Source: a virus. Taken from it: a DNA stretch of 35,850 nt. Both the position numbers and the translations under genes were made by a program. Below the pieces are notes generated by a model. That model was not told the origin of the DNA. It did no database searches and saw only the letters and a program-made list of their open reading frames with translations. Numbering within the stretch: the stretch's first letter is position 1; the number at the start of each line of letters is the position of its first letter. Positions 21,263-29,940 of this stretch are shown here, one piece after another. The stretch spans positions 1 to 35,850 of the IMG/VR virus record IMGVR_UViG_3300032177_000038; one strand, written 5' to 3'.

Positions 21263-21922
21263 TTAAGTAGTTGCTAGCAGAATATGAACTGCATCAGGAA
21301 GTACAAGAGCAGCAACGCCGGAACTTGCATCGCCAAACAGTTTATCTTCAAGAGCAGCAAGTCCATTCACAGTCGATTTAGTTGAATCAACAACAAGTAG
21401 AGATGTTGGTGAAAAACCAGTAACCAATACTGGAGTAGTGGCAATTTCCCAACTAAAAGTAATAGCTTCTGGTGATTCGTTAATAGAAGCGTATGCTTTT
21501 TCTGATGGAGAGGCTAAACAACCATAAACTAAATGGAGTTTATAACCAAGATTTTGGCCACCAACATCATTACCTAATTTGGTACGATAGACTAAACCAA
21601 ATTGCTTTCGGGTTTGTTGACCAACCATTGCACCCGGATGAAGAGCAGCCGATCCATCACACTCTGCGAATGCATCCGGATATGTATAAGCCTCAAGTGT
21701 CGCGGCAAATGTTTCAGCCGACATCAAAGTCAAATACTTAATGTTATCAGCGTACAGTGCTGTTGGTTCTGCACCAGCAGGACTTTCTGTAACTGCCGTT
21801 AGACCATTCCATGGAACACCTAAAGGATATGCGCCATTAACATCCATAACATACAGAACGCATTTATCTACACCGGTTTCAAAATAACGTTTACCAGTAT
21901 CATCCCAAACGAGTCGAGTCAT
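21263..21922 (-). CDS. Major tail protein (tail tube subunit)
   Basis: 219 residues. MTRLVWDDTGKRYFETGVDK and GVPWNGLTAVTESPAGAEPT are the typical start of Gram-positive siphophage tail tube proteins, followed by ALYADNIKYLTLMSAETFAA and EAYTYPDAFAECDGSA. Later segments include GQQTRKQFGLVYRTKLGND and YGCLASPSEKAYASINESPE. It polymerises into the tail tube around the tape measure. Position after the head-tail connectors and before a hairpin and the chaperone fits. No strong AGGAG precedes ATG 21922, only AAAAGGAT. Confidence 0.92.
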   Translation of the reverse strand: MTRLVWDDTGKRYFETGVDKCVLYVMDVNGAYPLGVPWNGLTAVTESPAGAEPTALYADNIKYLTLMSAETFAATLEAYTYPDAFAECDGSAALHPGAMVGQQTRKQFGLVYRTKLGNDVGGQNLGYKLHLVYGCLASPSEKAYASINESPEAITFSWEIATTPVLVTGFSPTSLLVVDSTKSTVNGLAALEDKLFGDASSGVAALVLPDAVHILLATT

Positions 21923-21937
21923 TTCATTTTATCCTTT

Positions 21938-22243
21938 TCAGAAATAAATTATAAAAACATTGTGATTAAGGTTCTCAGTAACAAAATGCCTATCGAATAT
22001 GCATTTTTGTAGTAAAGCGATTTTGTCAGGAATTGAACTATCAGGATTTTTGTCTATAACTGTTAATGAATAACGTTTTTCAATCTTATATGGATTATTA
22101 TCAGCAAATATAGTCTTCATGTCATCTAAATTATAGACAATACACGGATATAGCATTTGTAAAGTTGGAGGGGGCTGGAAATATACATTTCTAGAACCCA
22201 ATACTGTTTCGAGAAGGTCTTGCAGTTCGATTCTAGTTCCCAT
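21938..22243 (-). CDS. Tail-completion / connector protein
   Basis: 101 residues from ATG 22243, chosen because GGAGGGG lies 7 nt upstream. MGTRIELQDLLETVLGSRNV then YFQPPPTLQMLYPCIVYNLDD, KKRYSLTVIDKNPDSSIPD-like core (here EKRYSLTVIDKNPDSSIPDK) and NLNHNVFIIYF are strongly typical of a small protein conserved between head-tail connectors and major tail proteins in Firmicutes phages. It is a candidate tail terminator. The gene overlaps its predecessor by 11 nt. Confidence 0.8.
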   Translation of the reverse strand: MGTRIELQDLLETVLGSRNVYFQPPPTLQMLYPCIVYNLDDMKTIFADNNPYKIEKRYSLTVIDKNPDSSIPDKIALLQKCIFDRHFVTENLNHNVFIIYF

Positions 22244-22556
22244 TGTACACCCCTCCAACCATTAAAATGATACGGGGTCTCTGGATTTCAAACGATGTTA
22301 TCTTCCAAGAAGACCCCATTATTTTCAAATACCGCATAACTCGAGCATTACTAATAGCAAATTCATCAGCAATAATACTAAACCTATTATCAATAGTTAG
22401 ATTATCGTTGACTTTATCACCATTTTCCCAACGTTTCGTATTACGAAGAATATCTCCACTGCATGGACGCTCCGTAACTACTTCGCTATACACTCCTGGC
22501 GCAGTTTCGCTTTCTTCATTTTTAACATAACCAATCAATCCGTGAAACTTTGCCAT
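22233..22556 (-). CDS. Head-tail connector-region protein (DUF7253-like)
   Basis: 107 residues: MAKFHGLIGYVKNEESETAP, GVYSEVVTERPCSGDILRNT, KRWENGDKVNDNLTIDNRFS, then SIIADEFAISNARVMRYLKI and WKITSFEIQRPRIILMVGGVYNG. The whole pattern corresponds to the phage family that I know as DUF7253, found between capsid and tail genes, where it is a probable head-completion or stopper protein. AAAGGAG lies 7 nt before ATG 22556. Confidence 0.85.
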   Translation of the reverse strand: MAKFHGLIGYVKNEESETAPGVYSEVVTERPCSGDILRNTKRWENGDKVNDNLTIDNRFSIIADEFAISNARVMRYLKIMGSSWKITSFEIQRPRIILMVGGVYNGN

Positions 22557-22573
22557 GTTAGAGCTCCTTTAAA

Positions 22574-24331
22574 TTATTGTGCGCGCTCGATGACAAGAGC
22601 CGACTTAGGTATAGTCAAAGCACCAGAGCAACGAGTTTCGATCAAGTACTTGTACTGATTATAATCGATATCGAAATCATCGAACATACTTATAGCACCA
22701 CCCTTATCAGCGCCAATCGTGTAATCGAAGAGATTAACGATAATGCCAAGAAGATCATACTCAAGAGTATCAGTACGATGCAGACCTTCCATGATAGGAA
22801 CTTCAACAATCTTGGAAACACGAAGAGCAGCAGCAAGATCGGCTTCTGTCTTGTAAACACGATAGCCAAGACTGTCTTTGATCAGAAGCATTTCGGTCAA
22901 GAAACTGGGACTTGTAAACAAGGTTGGACTACCAGATCCTTTATAGTTAACACGTCCTAGAATAACCTTATCCATAACCTCTGCTGGGAGATCATCGGTC
23001 GCTGGAAGTTGCAACTTATGAGAATAAAGCGCATCATCTTTCCAGATTGGGCGAATGCAAGTTTCATCGATCTTATCTTCTGACATCGCTGCACGACCAT
23101 CACCCACCAATACTGCGCGAGCAATTTCCTCATCAAGCATTACACGCATTTCAGCCTTCAACCAGGCAACCACATCCAGATCAGTAATGTCAACAATATC
23201 ATTCCGATCAAGTTTTTGCTTCTTGTAAATCGTGGTTGGAGTGGTGGTTCGCTTTAACAAACCAAACACTTCGTCGTGCTTCTGAGCACCAGTGACATAG
23301 CCCATAGCCCTAGCAGTGTCAACAGTGATGTCGGCATAAACACTCTTAATACGAGAAAATGGAGTGTGCCGAGTTCCGTTAAGAACAGGAGCAACCCAAG
23401 TAGTTTCACGCTGAAGAAAGGATGGTGAATCCGCTAAAAGGTGAGCATCAGGAAATAGATAATCAATATTATCAATACCATAACTTCCAGCATGAGCGAT
23501 AAGAGACTGCTTAAGTGATCCATATTTGAATGCATCTCTAGCAACTTCCGCAAATTGATCGTGAGAAAGATAAATACGTTCTTTCTGAGATACCGAGCCG
23601 TCAAAAACATTGTTTTTCATTATCTTATTATCTCCTTCATCATTAGAATTATTAGATTTATCAGAATGTTCTGCAGAGGTATCTGTTTCATCTGCAGGGG
23701 TTTCACTATCAAGTACAGAACCTATAATGGCATAAACCGCAGTCTTCTGCTTTTTGTTAAGTGTATTAAAAACATCCTCAATAGTTTCGTTTTCACTATC
23801 AGCATGTTCAATAGAACTAACTGGTTTTTCTGGTGGCTTCTCTGGTAGTGTCTCTTCCTCTTTCTTTTCCAGTTCTAAACCAGTATAAATAATTGCTTCA
23901 ACGGAATCGATGTCATAAGTACCATCCGCGTGTTCAAAAGCTAAATTATCAATAACCGCCCCAGGATTTGCACCAGACATAACTAGACTAACTTCACGGA
24001 TCATACCATGGACGACATTCTTGGCCTTTTCAATTAATTGATTAGCAAAGATTGATAGAAAAGATACATCACCGTGCTCTACAAGGATCTTTCCATTCTT
24101 TCCATTCTCAGTGTCATTAAAAATACAATAAGCATATACTCCATCTTCACGATTTTCAAGTAATGCTTGACCAAGAACATTAGATAGTTCATTGTGCTGA
24201 TGTTGCCAAACCAATGGTACTGTTTGGCCATCATTGTCCTTAAATGCATCCTTAAGAATTACCCTTCCATCAGTGCACTTAAGACCGTTTTTAGTAGCAT
24301 AGCCACCAAAATCGTATTTAGATTTACTCAT
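22574..24331 (-). CDS. Prohead protease fused to HK97-type major capsid protein
   Basis: 585 residues in one frame. Residues 1-155 form an S78-type prohead protease: GRVILKDAFKDNDGQTVPLV, WQHQH with the catalytic His near 44, and REVSLVMSGANPGA with the catalytic Ser near 115. Residues 156-237 are an acidic linker with a scaffold-like helix (IEDVFNTLNKKQKTAVYAII). Residues 238-585 are the HK97-fold capsid protein (TRHTPFSRIKSVYADITVD, DVVAWLKAEMRVMLDEEIAR, FTSPSFLTEMLLIKD). A GAAGGAG lies 10-11 nt before an in-frame ATG at codon 238, which could allow extra capsid protein to be made alone. The start overlaps the portal stop (TAATG). Confidence 0.93.
   Translation of the reverse strand: MSKSKYDFGGYATKNGLKCTDGRVILKDAFKDNDGQTVPLVWQHQHNELSNVLGQALLENREDGVYAYCIFNDTENGKNGKILVEHGDVSFLSIFANQLIEKAKNVVHGMIREVSLVMSGANPGAVIDNLAFEHADGTYDIDSVEAIIYTGLELEKKEEETLPEKPPEKPVSSIEHADSENETIEDVFNTLNKKQKTAVYAIIGSVLDSETPADETDTSAEHSDKSNNSNDEGDNKIMKNNVFDGSVSQKERIYLSHDQFAEVARDAFKYGSLKQSLIAHAGSYGIDNIDYLFPDAHLLADSPSFLQRETTWVAPVLNGTRHTPFSRIKSVYADITVDTARAMGYVTGAQKHDEVFGLLKRTTTPTTIYKKQKLDRNDIVDITDLDVVAWLKAEMRVMLDEEIARAVLVGDGRAAMSEDKIDETCIRPIWKDDALYSHKLQLPATDDLPAEVMDKVILGRVNYKGSGSPTLFTSPSFLTEMLLIKDSLGYRVYKTEADLAAALRVSKIVEVPIMEGLHRTDTLEYDLLGIIVNLFDYTIGADKGGAISMFDDFDIDYNQYKYLIETRCSGALTIPKSALVIERAQ
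23618..23638 (-). promoter_or_regulatory. Internal ribosome binding site and start for free capsid protein
   Basis: Inside the fused protease-capsid gene the minus strand reads GAAGGAGA, 10 nt, ATG (23620-23618), exactly at the junction between linker and capsid domain. Spacing is long but workable. Initiation here would give a 348-residue capsid protein in the stoichiometric excess that an icosahedral shell needs. Confidence 0.55.
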
Positions 24332-25596
24332 TATTTAGAAACTCCTTCCATTTTGATTGTATTAACTAGATCGCTGATCGGCTTTGGCTCAGCCACTACT
24401 TCTGGCTTTGGTTCAGGTTGATTAAGATTCTTATTACGTAATTCGTCAGCACTCGTATCATCACTTGGCTTACGCCCAACAATTTGACGAATTTCATTAG
24501 AACTTAGAATCTCATTCCTAGTAAACTTATCTGCTATGTCAGCCATCTGACTAACTGGAACAAGTTTAAACGGATCCCTAAGTGCCATAATAGATTGACC
24601 TTGTGTCCGACCAGTCTTAGTTATAAAAACACGTTTCATTCCATCTATAACCGCAGCAAGAATAGGTTCAATTGAACGATTATAATAATTTATCATTTCT
24701 TTCTCATCCGCAGTACCATCAAAGACAGCTTTCGTTAAACCTAACTGGCTATAAAGCATACTCGTTAAGAACTCAATTTGTCCCATTAAGTTATTCTCTG
24801 CGGGTCTGTTCAATTGGGTAATCTTTTCGGTTCCATCAGTATAAGCAATACCATACTTTGAATCTTTTAACTGACTCTCAATCTCTTTCCTTCTATTATT
24901 AGCTTGTTGCTGACGTGCAGCTGTTTTAATCACATACGGTAATTGAATAATTAAATCTAATTTACCGGATCCACTTTGATTGTCTATCACATCTAAAAGA
25001 TTTAATTTTGTTACAAGACGTTGCAAAGTGGAATTTGGTTCATTCATTACCGAATAAAGCGGATTTTCAACAATAGCAACCATAGATTTAGGAAGTGTAA
25101 TATCTTGTTTATATCCAGTTTCATCATTGTAAACATTAAGACGTACATGTTTTGGATGCCAACCAATAATCTTTGCCGTCCGCATTGTTGTAATATCATA
25201 TGAACCAGTAATCGCAGGATTCAAAGTAGTATCAACTGGAACTATTGCTACAACACCTTCATCGCACATAGACATTACAACATCTTGTATGAATCCACGA
25301 CCGGTTTGATCTATATTTGCTTCTAACGTAAGGCAATTATTAAGACCAGATTCAATAGTTTCAATATATCTTTCATCTTCATCCAGACGAACATGTTGTA
25401 TAGGAATTGAAGCCACATCTATACCAATTCTGGTATAAATAGAAGAAATAATTGAATTTTCTGTTCCAAGTCTTAGACGATACAAATCCTGTCTTATACT
25501 ATATGCGGGTCCAATGTTTGTATATATTTGATTGGATTCACCGTATCGGATGGCATTCCATGCATGTCGTAAACGATCACCAAAAGAATTTGGCAC
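24331..25596 (-). CDS. Portal protein (HK97 family)
   Basis: 421 residues. Starts at GTG 25596 with AAGGAGGTGG upstream. Typical portal segments: SIISSIYTRIGIDVASIPI near 48-66, LNNCLTLEANIDQTGRGFIQ, an IIGWHPKHVRLNVYNDETG strand region, LLDVIDNQSGSGKLDL, and late GLTKAVFDGTADEKEMINYY with FLTSMLYSQL before it (HK97 and SPP1 portals have the same L-G-x-P/T.. FxG..T motif). It forms the dodecameric ring for DNA entry and packaging. The C-terminal 40 residues are Pro/Glu-rich and variable. Confidence 0.92.
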   Translation of the reverse strand: MPNSFGDRLRHAWNAIRYGESNQIYTNIGPAYSIRQDLYRLRLGTENSIISSIYTRIGIDVASIPIQHVRLDEDERYIETIESGLNNCLTLEANIDQTGRGFIQDVVMSMCDEGVVAIVPVDTTLNPAITGSYDITTMRTAKIIGWHPKHVRLNVYNDETGYKQDITLPKSMVAIVENPLYSVMNEPNSTLQRLVTKLNLLDVIDNQSGSGKLDLIIQLPYVIKTAARQQQANNRRKEIESQLKDSKYGIAYTDGTEKITQLNRPAENNLMGQIEFLTSMLYSQLGLTKAVFDGTADEKEMINYYNRSIEPILAAVIDGMKRVFITKTGRTQGQSIMALRDPFKLVPVSQMADIADKFTRNEILSSNEIRQIVGRKPSDDTSADELRNKNLNQPEPKPEVVAEPKPISDLVNTIKMEGVSK

Positions 25597-25656
25597 TATA
25601 CACCACCTCCTTAATTAAATTTTTAATTGTCATACATAGTTTGCCAAAGTCCTCCT

Positions 25657-26619
25657 TTAATAAACCGAACCAAGAGAAACACGGCGCCAATTTTGCCCTG
25701 ATACGGTATTGTCTGCAACGCAGAAATACACATAAGTAGCATCAACTACTGGACGTCCAGCAACACCAACAGTTCCGTCTACGCCACCAGCCATCTTAAC
25801 TGCCGAACCAGTAAACGCAGCATTTGCCATTGTCTCACCAAGTACAATATCGTTGGCAAGAATACCAGCCACTTTTGCAGTTAAGAGTACATCCTGATTC
25901 GAACCATTGGAAGCAACAACCCCAACAGGAGTATCAGCATTGACAGCTGCCACGAGATGGGATTGAACATTAGCAGCACTGCAATCAGCACCACCAGTTA
26001 ACGTTGCGCCAGCAAAAACATTTGTACCAGCAGTAAACGTTTCAGTTGTTGCTACTGCATTGGCAGCTACTCCGCCAATCAACGCAGTAATAGTGCAATC
26101 GTTAACAACAAATGCCGCAGCAGTAACCGATGGATGAGGAGTATTGTGGCCATCGGTACCGTTAATAGCTGCTACAATAGCAAGTTTAGCAGCCGCTATG
26201 GTAGCACCCCTACTAACTTCGCCATTAGCATTAGCTGTACCATCAGGAACAATCGTATAAACTTTTGTTCCGATAGTAAACGTATCATTACTGGTGGGTT
26301 GGGTATCGATCGTCAATACTCGAGCCGCATGCGTGGCATGATCAGAAATATCAATAGCAATATTGGTTGGGAGTGTTTTCGATAGCGCAGTATCTGCACA
26401 GAACTCATATTTCCGAGTTCCAATGGTTACAGTTTCACCATCAATAGTTACACCACTTACCCCCAATGTCATTACCGCTTTAACAGCATTTACTGGCGTC
26501 CCGCCAACACCTAAATTACTGATAAGTTGCTGAAACTTTGTTCCTAGAGCTAATGTCTTATCTCTAGGATCGGTTAGATTGTTGATAATTGTAATATGCT
26601 TAGTACTTAAATCGTTCAT
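25657..26619 (-). CDS. Virion structural protein with two TIG-like repeat domains
   Basis: 320 residues. Two related beta modules each begin with an I-G-T motif: VTIDGETVTIGTRKYEFCAD near 57-76 and DTFTIGTKVYTIVPDG near 115-130, followed by Ala-rich segments with AAKLAIVAAING and VQSHLVAAVNAD. The C-terminus (VVDATYVYFCVADNTVSGQNWRRVSLGSVY) is a small domain often seen at the end of phage fibre or decoration proteins. Located just before the portal gene. A head-fibre or decoration role is likely but the exact place in the virion is unknown. AAGGAG precedes ATG 26619. Confidence 0.7.
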   Translation of the reverse strand: MNDLSTKHITIINNLTDPRDKTLALGTKFQQLISNLGVGGTPVNAVKAVMTLGVSGVTIDGETVTIGTRKYEFCADTALSKTLPTNIAIDISDHATHAARVLTIDTQPTSNDTFTIGTKVYTIVPDGTANANGEVSRGATIAAAKLAIVAAINGTDGHNTPHPSVTAAAFVVNDCTITALIGGVAANAVATTETFTAGTNVFAGATLTGGADCSAANVQSHLVAAVNADTPVGVVASNGSNQDVLLTAKVAGILANDIVLGETMANAAFTGSAVKMAGGVDGTVGVAGRPVVDATYVYFCVADNTVSGQNWRRVSLGSVY

Positions 26620-26641
26620 TTTAAAATAGTCTCCTTAAAAT

Positions 26642-27001
26642 TTAATTTTCTCTTACCGGAATGATAATTGTTTTATCTAGTGTTCGACCATCATAAGTAG
26701 TAACTCTACAAGTTATTGGATAATCTTTATTGGCCACACCACCTTCCAACCAAATAGTAGCAACTGTGTTTACATCATAATCAATTCCTGCAATCGTAAC
26801 AGCAGCCTGATTAGAACTTTTTTTAATTAGTTCTACTGGATCATCTGCAGGCATAATCCATAAAACTGTTGATATAGTTGATCCTTGAAGTTCACCACGA
26901 TCATTTTTACTTCCGTCATTAAGACCAGTTTCTTTATCGCACCAAATAACAAAATATGGTTCTTCATTATTAGGATCTTTACTTGGTAATATTGTTTGCA
27001 T
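26642..27001 (-). CDS. Fibre-tail adaptor-like protein
   Basis: 119 residues: MQTILPSKDPNNEEPYFVIW, then an STISTVLWIMPADDPVEL strand, and a C-terminal Ig-like segment VATIWLEGGVANKDYPITCRVTTYDGR followed by IIIPVREN. The D-Y/F-x-I-D/W and T-x-W-L-x-G-G-x-x-x-x-x-Y motifs with a closing R-T-L/x-x-I-P-V match the small proteins annotated as phage fibre-tail adaptors. It follows the giant LamG fibre gene by 9 nt, which agrees. Assignment is by remembered pattern. Confidence 0.7.
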   Translation of the reverse strand: MQTILPSKDPNNEEPYFVIWCDKETGLNDGSKNDRGELQGSTISTVLWIMPADDPVELIKKSSNQAAVTIAGIDYDVNTVATIWLEGGVANKDYPITCRVTTYDGRTLDKTIIIPVREN

Positions 27002-27010
27002 CTAATCTCC

Positions 27011-29923
27011 TTACTTATTTGATCGTTTATCACGCCAAGGAACTGAAGCCCGTTTATCTCTAAACAATACTTCAACACGTTTATCACGGAATAATACTGC
27101 TGTAGAATGATTTCCATCATTATATACATATAACGATGGTGGTTCAGCTATAATTGATTTATATTGATCTAAAGTAATATTATTATAACAATATAAGACA
27201 GTTATAATAGTTACAATATCTATTCTTCCAAGTTCAATCTTTTCAAAAACGGTTGGACTATCAACTAGTGATAATCCCTTGCCGTATTGCAAATTAATAC
27301 TTTCTAATAGATACCGACTATCAAGAATCGCTAAACCATATAATCGAGATAAATTTATTAATTCTTGTGCTATTATCTGTGAATTAGTACTTAATCCATT
27401 AAGTTTATTAACGGTGATATTCTCGTTAGCAATACTTTGTGCATTAATACTTAATCCGCTAGATTTAGAAAATATCAAATTGTTAAAAATTTGACATTGC
27501 GAGACAACAGACATTCCGTTTAATCGATCAAATATCAAACTATTATATAACGTATTTTGCTCACTAATACTTAATAGATTTAATCGACTAATATTTACAC
27601 TTTCACTTACATGACTTATTCCTTCTTGGAACACTGTCAAGCCAATAGAACGTGCTATTATTACATTCTCACTATATTGCCCCCTTGTTTCTTCAACTAC
27701 AGTTATTCGAATAATTTTAGTTAATGACAAATAGTCATTGACTTGGCATTGTGTAGTTGTACTTATACCAATTAATCGATTTAGAACTACATTAACATTG
27801 GTTTCGAATTGTAGTACATTTGCAGTTATACCAATTAATCGGTTTAAACTTGTATTATCATTAACTTGACACTGTGTAACTGTACTTATACCAATTAATC
27901 GGTTTAAACTTGTATTGTCATTAACTTGACACTGTGTAACTGTACTTATACCAATTAATCGATTTACAACTGTACTTTCACTAATTCGTAACTGCGCATT
28001 TACACTTATACCAATTAATCGATCTAAACTTGTAATATTATTAACTTGACACTGTGCAGTTGTACTTATACCAATTAATCGATTTAAAACTATATTTTCA
28101 CTAATTCCTAACTGCGTATTTACACTTATACCAATTAATCGATTAATAGTTACATTTTCACTTACTTGACTTATTCCTTCTTGTAATACTCCTATCCCAA
28201 TAGAACGTGCTAATATAACAGTTTCGTTAATAAAACCTTGCGTTTCTTCTAGTACAGTTATACCAATAAACTTTGCTAAACTTACTGCATCTTTTTCATT
28301 CGTCTGCGTCCCACTACTTTGCGTGCTAGAACGTGAGAGAGTAACTGTTTCAACAATAGTGGGTCTCGCACTTATCGTCGTAATGCCTACAAAACGTGCT
28401 AAAGTCGCCGTATCCCCAATAACCACTTGACTAAGAGCGGTGACACCGATGAACTTTGCTAGCGCCAGCGTATCTCCGACAACCACTTGACTAAGAGCAG
28501 TGATACCGGTGAACTTTGCTAGTGCTACAGATTCTTCAGTTGCTGGTCGTGCACCTGCTGACGTCAAACCTACAGAGCGTGCTAACATAGACGATTCGAG
28601 AACAGTCTTTGTCTCAAGAACAGAAACACCATCCAATTTCGCCAGCGATGTCACACCGAAAACATTCACGTTCGTTGTTGCGCTGATACCAGTAAACTTT
28701 GCTAGCGTTAGCGCACCCTGCACGATCACCTGCTCGGAGATAGAAACACCTTTACCTACAGTAAGTGTCGTCCCTTCTTGCGTGCCAGCGAATGGCTGAG
28801 TGACCTTCACAACCTTACCAAGCGAGATAGCCTCTTCTGCAGACACACTGGCAGCACTACCACCGCCACCGAAGTCGTCCAGAACCCAAGTCGCATTCTT
28901 AGTTTCCAGACCAATATACCCTTCATCAAGAGCAGGAGAGCCATCTGTGGCACTAATAATCTCAATCCAACTATTACGATAGTAATAAACCTTACAAACT
29001 GCCCCATCTAGAGACATCCACAACTTATCGCCACTCTGAAGTGTGCCTGCCCATGTACCTATGGTTACATCTACGGTTCCCGTATCATTGTAACGATGGA
29101 TAGTGACTGCCGATCCATCATATTGACAGTAATAACCTCGTAGATTTGTATCTCGACCTGTTGGGTTTACCAGTCTTGCCCATAATCGCAAGTAATCACT
29201 TCCAACAGTTGAGAGAGTTGCGTACACTTCTTGAGTGGCGTTGTACTTTGTAAGCCAGTAGGAATAGGAAATTGTTGGCCCAGCAAACCACCATATTTTT
29301 TGAAGGTTTAGTTTTGAATTAGGACTAGCTATACCTGGAGTTGGAAACTGGTCTACTACCAGTTGTCTAGAACCTGCTAAATCTTGTAATGAACGAGATT
29401 CTAGCGACCATTCTGCCCAAAGATTACTACGACGTACTGCTCTTCGACTTTTCATCTCACGCAAAATTTCCTGTTGCGTAAGTATTACATTGCTCCATAT
29501 CCTATGTTGAGCCTGATAACAGTCATAGTTATACTCATGATACTCCTGTGCGTTTATACTTATACCATCAGGCGTCTCGTTTCGTATAGTTGCGTTTGTA
29601 TCATAGATATCTAGTTTACTATCTAGATATAGACGGTTATCCCGCTCTCCGTTGTGTATCCAAGTAATATGATACCAGCGTTTGGCTCTTATATAGGAAC
29701 CCGGATATGTATTAGATACTAGTTCACCAATTGTTAGCTGGGAAGATCCATTATTCAACTGGACACATGGTACAGTACCACCCGTAATAGCGCAATAAGT
29801 GGGCCAAAGACTATTCCAAGGGAAAGAATTATGATATGCCCAAAACATCCAGGTAAATTTATCTGCTGCTGGGGCAGAATCATAATTCAATCGTTGGCCG
29901 TCTCCGTTGAAGAAGGTTGACAT
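27011..29923 (-). CDS. Giant LamG-domain fibre protein with about 28 short repeats
   Basis: 970 residues from ATG 29923 (the frame is open to 29992 but the start sits in a context shared with the upstream LamG gene). Residues 1-215: a LamG/concanavalin-like domain (WMFWAYHNSFPWNS, WYHITWIHNGERDNRLYLD, LTQQEILREMKSRR). Residues about 222-360: the rest of a second beta-sandwich ending LDDFGGGG, whose first strands are at the end of the upstream gene. Residues about 370-910: some 28 repeats of 20-22 residues, consensus E-x-V-x-L-x-R-x-x-G-I-S. C-terminus: three FRDKR-like motifs (LFRDKR, LFRDKR, PWRDKR). Probably a host-recognition fibre. The DNA turns much more AT-rich from about 28300 leftward. 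Confidence 0.8.
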   Translation of the reverse strand: MSTFFNGDGQRLNYDSAPAADKFTWMFWAYHNSFPWNSLWPTYCAITGGTVPCVQLNNGSSQLTIGELVSNTYPGSYIRAKRWYHITWIHNGERDNRLYLDSKLDIYDTNATIRNETPDGISINAQEYHEYNYDCYQAQHRIWSNVILTQQEILREMKSRRAVRRSNLWAEWSLESRSLQDLAGSRQLVVDQFPTPGIASPNSKLNLQKIWWFAGPTISYSYWLTKYNATQEVYATLSTVGSDYLRLWARLVNPTGRDTNLRGYYCQYDGSAVTIHRYNDTGTVDVTIGTWAGTLQSGDKLWMSLDGAVCKVYYYRNSWIEIISATDGSPALDEGYIGLETKNATWVLDDFGGGGSAASVSAEEAISLGKVVKVTQPFAGTQEGTTLTVGKGVSISEQVIVQGALTLAKFTGISATTNVNVFGVTSLAKLDGVSVLETKTVLESSMLARSVGLTSAGARPATEESVALAKFTGITALSQVVVGDTLALAKFIGVTALSQVVIGDTATLARFVGITTISARPTIVETVTLSRSSTQSSGTQTNEKDAVSLAKFIGITVLEETQGFINETVILARSIGIGVLQEGISQVSENVTINRLIGISVNTQLGISENIVLNRLIGISTTAQCQVNNITSLDRLIGISVNAQLRISESTVVNRLIGISTVTQCQVNDNTSLNRLIGISTVTQCQVNDNTSLNRLIGITANVLQFETNVNVVLNRLIGISTTTQCQVNDYLSLTKIIRITVVEETRGQYSENVIIARSIGLTVFQEGISHVSESVNISRLNLLSISEQNTLYNSLIFDRLNGMSVVSQCQIFNNLIFSKSSGLSINAQSIANENITVNKLNGLSTNSQIIAQELINLSRLYGLAILDSRYLLESINLQYGKGLSLVDSPTVFEKIELGRIDIVTIITVLYCYNNITLDQYKSIIAEPPSLYVYNDGNHSTAVLFRDKRVEVLFRDKRASVPWRDKRSNK
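27763..28141 (-). repeat. 60-bp in-frame tandem repeat array
   Basis: The 16-mer ttataccaattaatcg (plus strand) recurs seven times, at 27763, 27826, 27886, 27946, 28006, 28066 and 28126: one 63-bp step then five exact 60-bp steps. It encodes NRLIGIS of the 20-residue protein repeat. Units 27841-27900 and 27901-27960 differ at one base, so the array has expanded recently. Confidence 0.92.
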
Positions 29924-29932
29924 TATGCACTC
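29280..29932 (-). repeat. LamG cassette copy B (duplicated segment)
   Basis: Begins (minus strand) with a 16-bp block including the start context gagtgcataATG, identical at 30738-30753, and ends with a 20-bp block coding KIWWFAG, identical at 30062-30081. The protein between is a diverged LamG domain. Together with copy A it marks an ancient duplication. Confidence 0.75.
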
Positions 29933-29940
29933 ACAAAGTC

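Noticed and set aside
27763-28141. CRISPR array
   Set aside because: The 60-bp repeat is in frame and codes for a protein repeat. The spacers are themselves repetitive and there are no cas genes.
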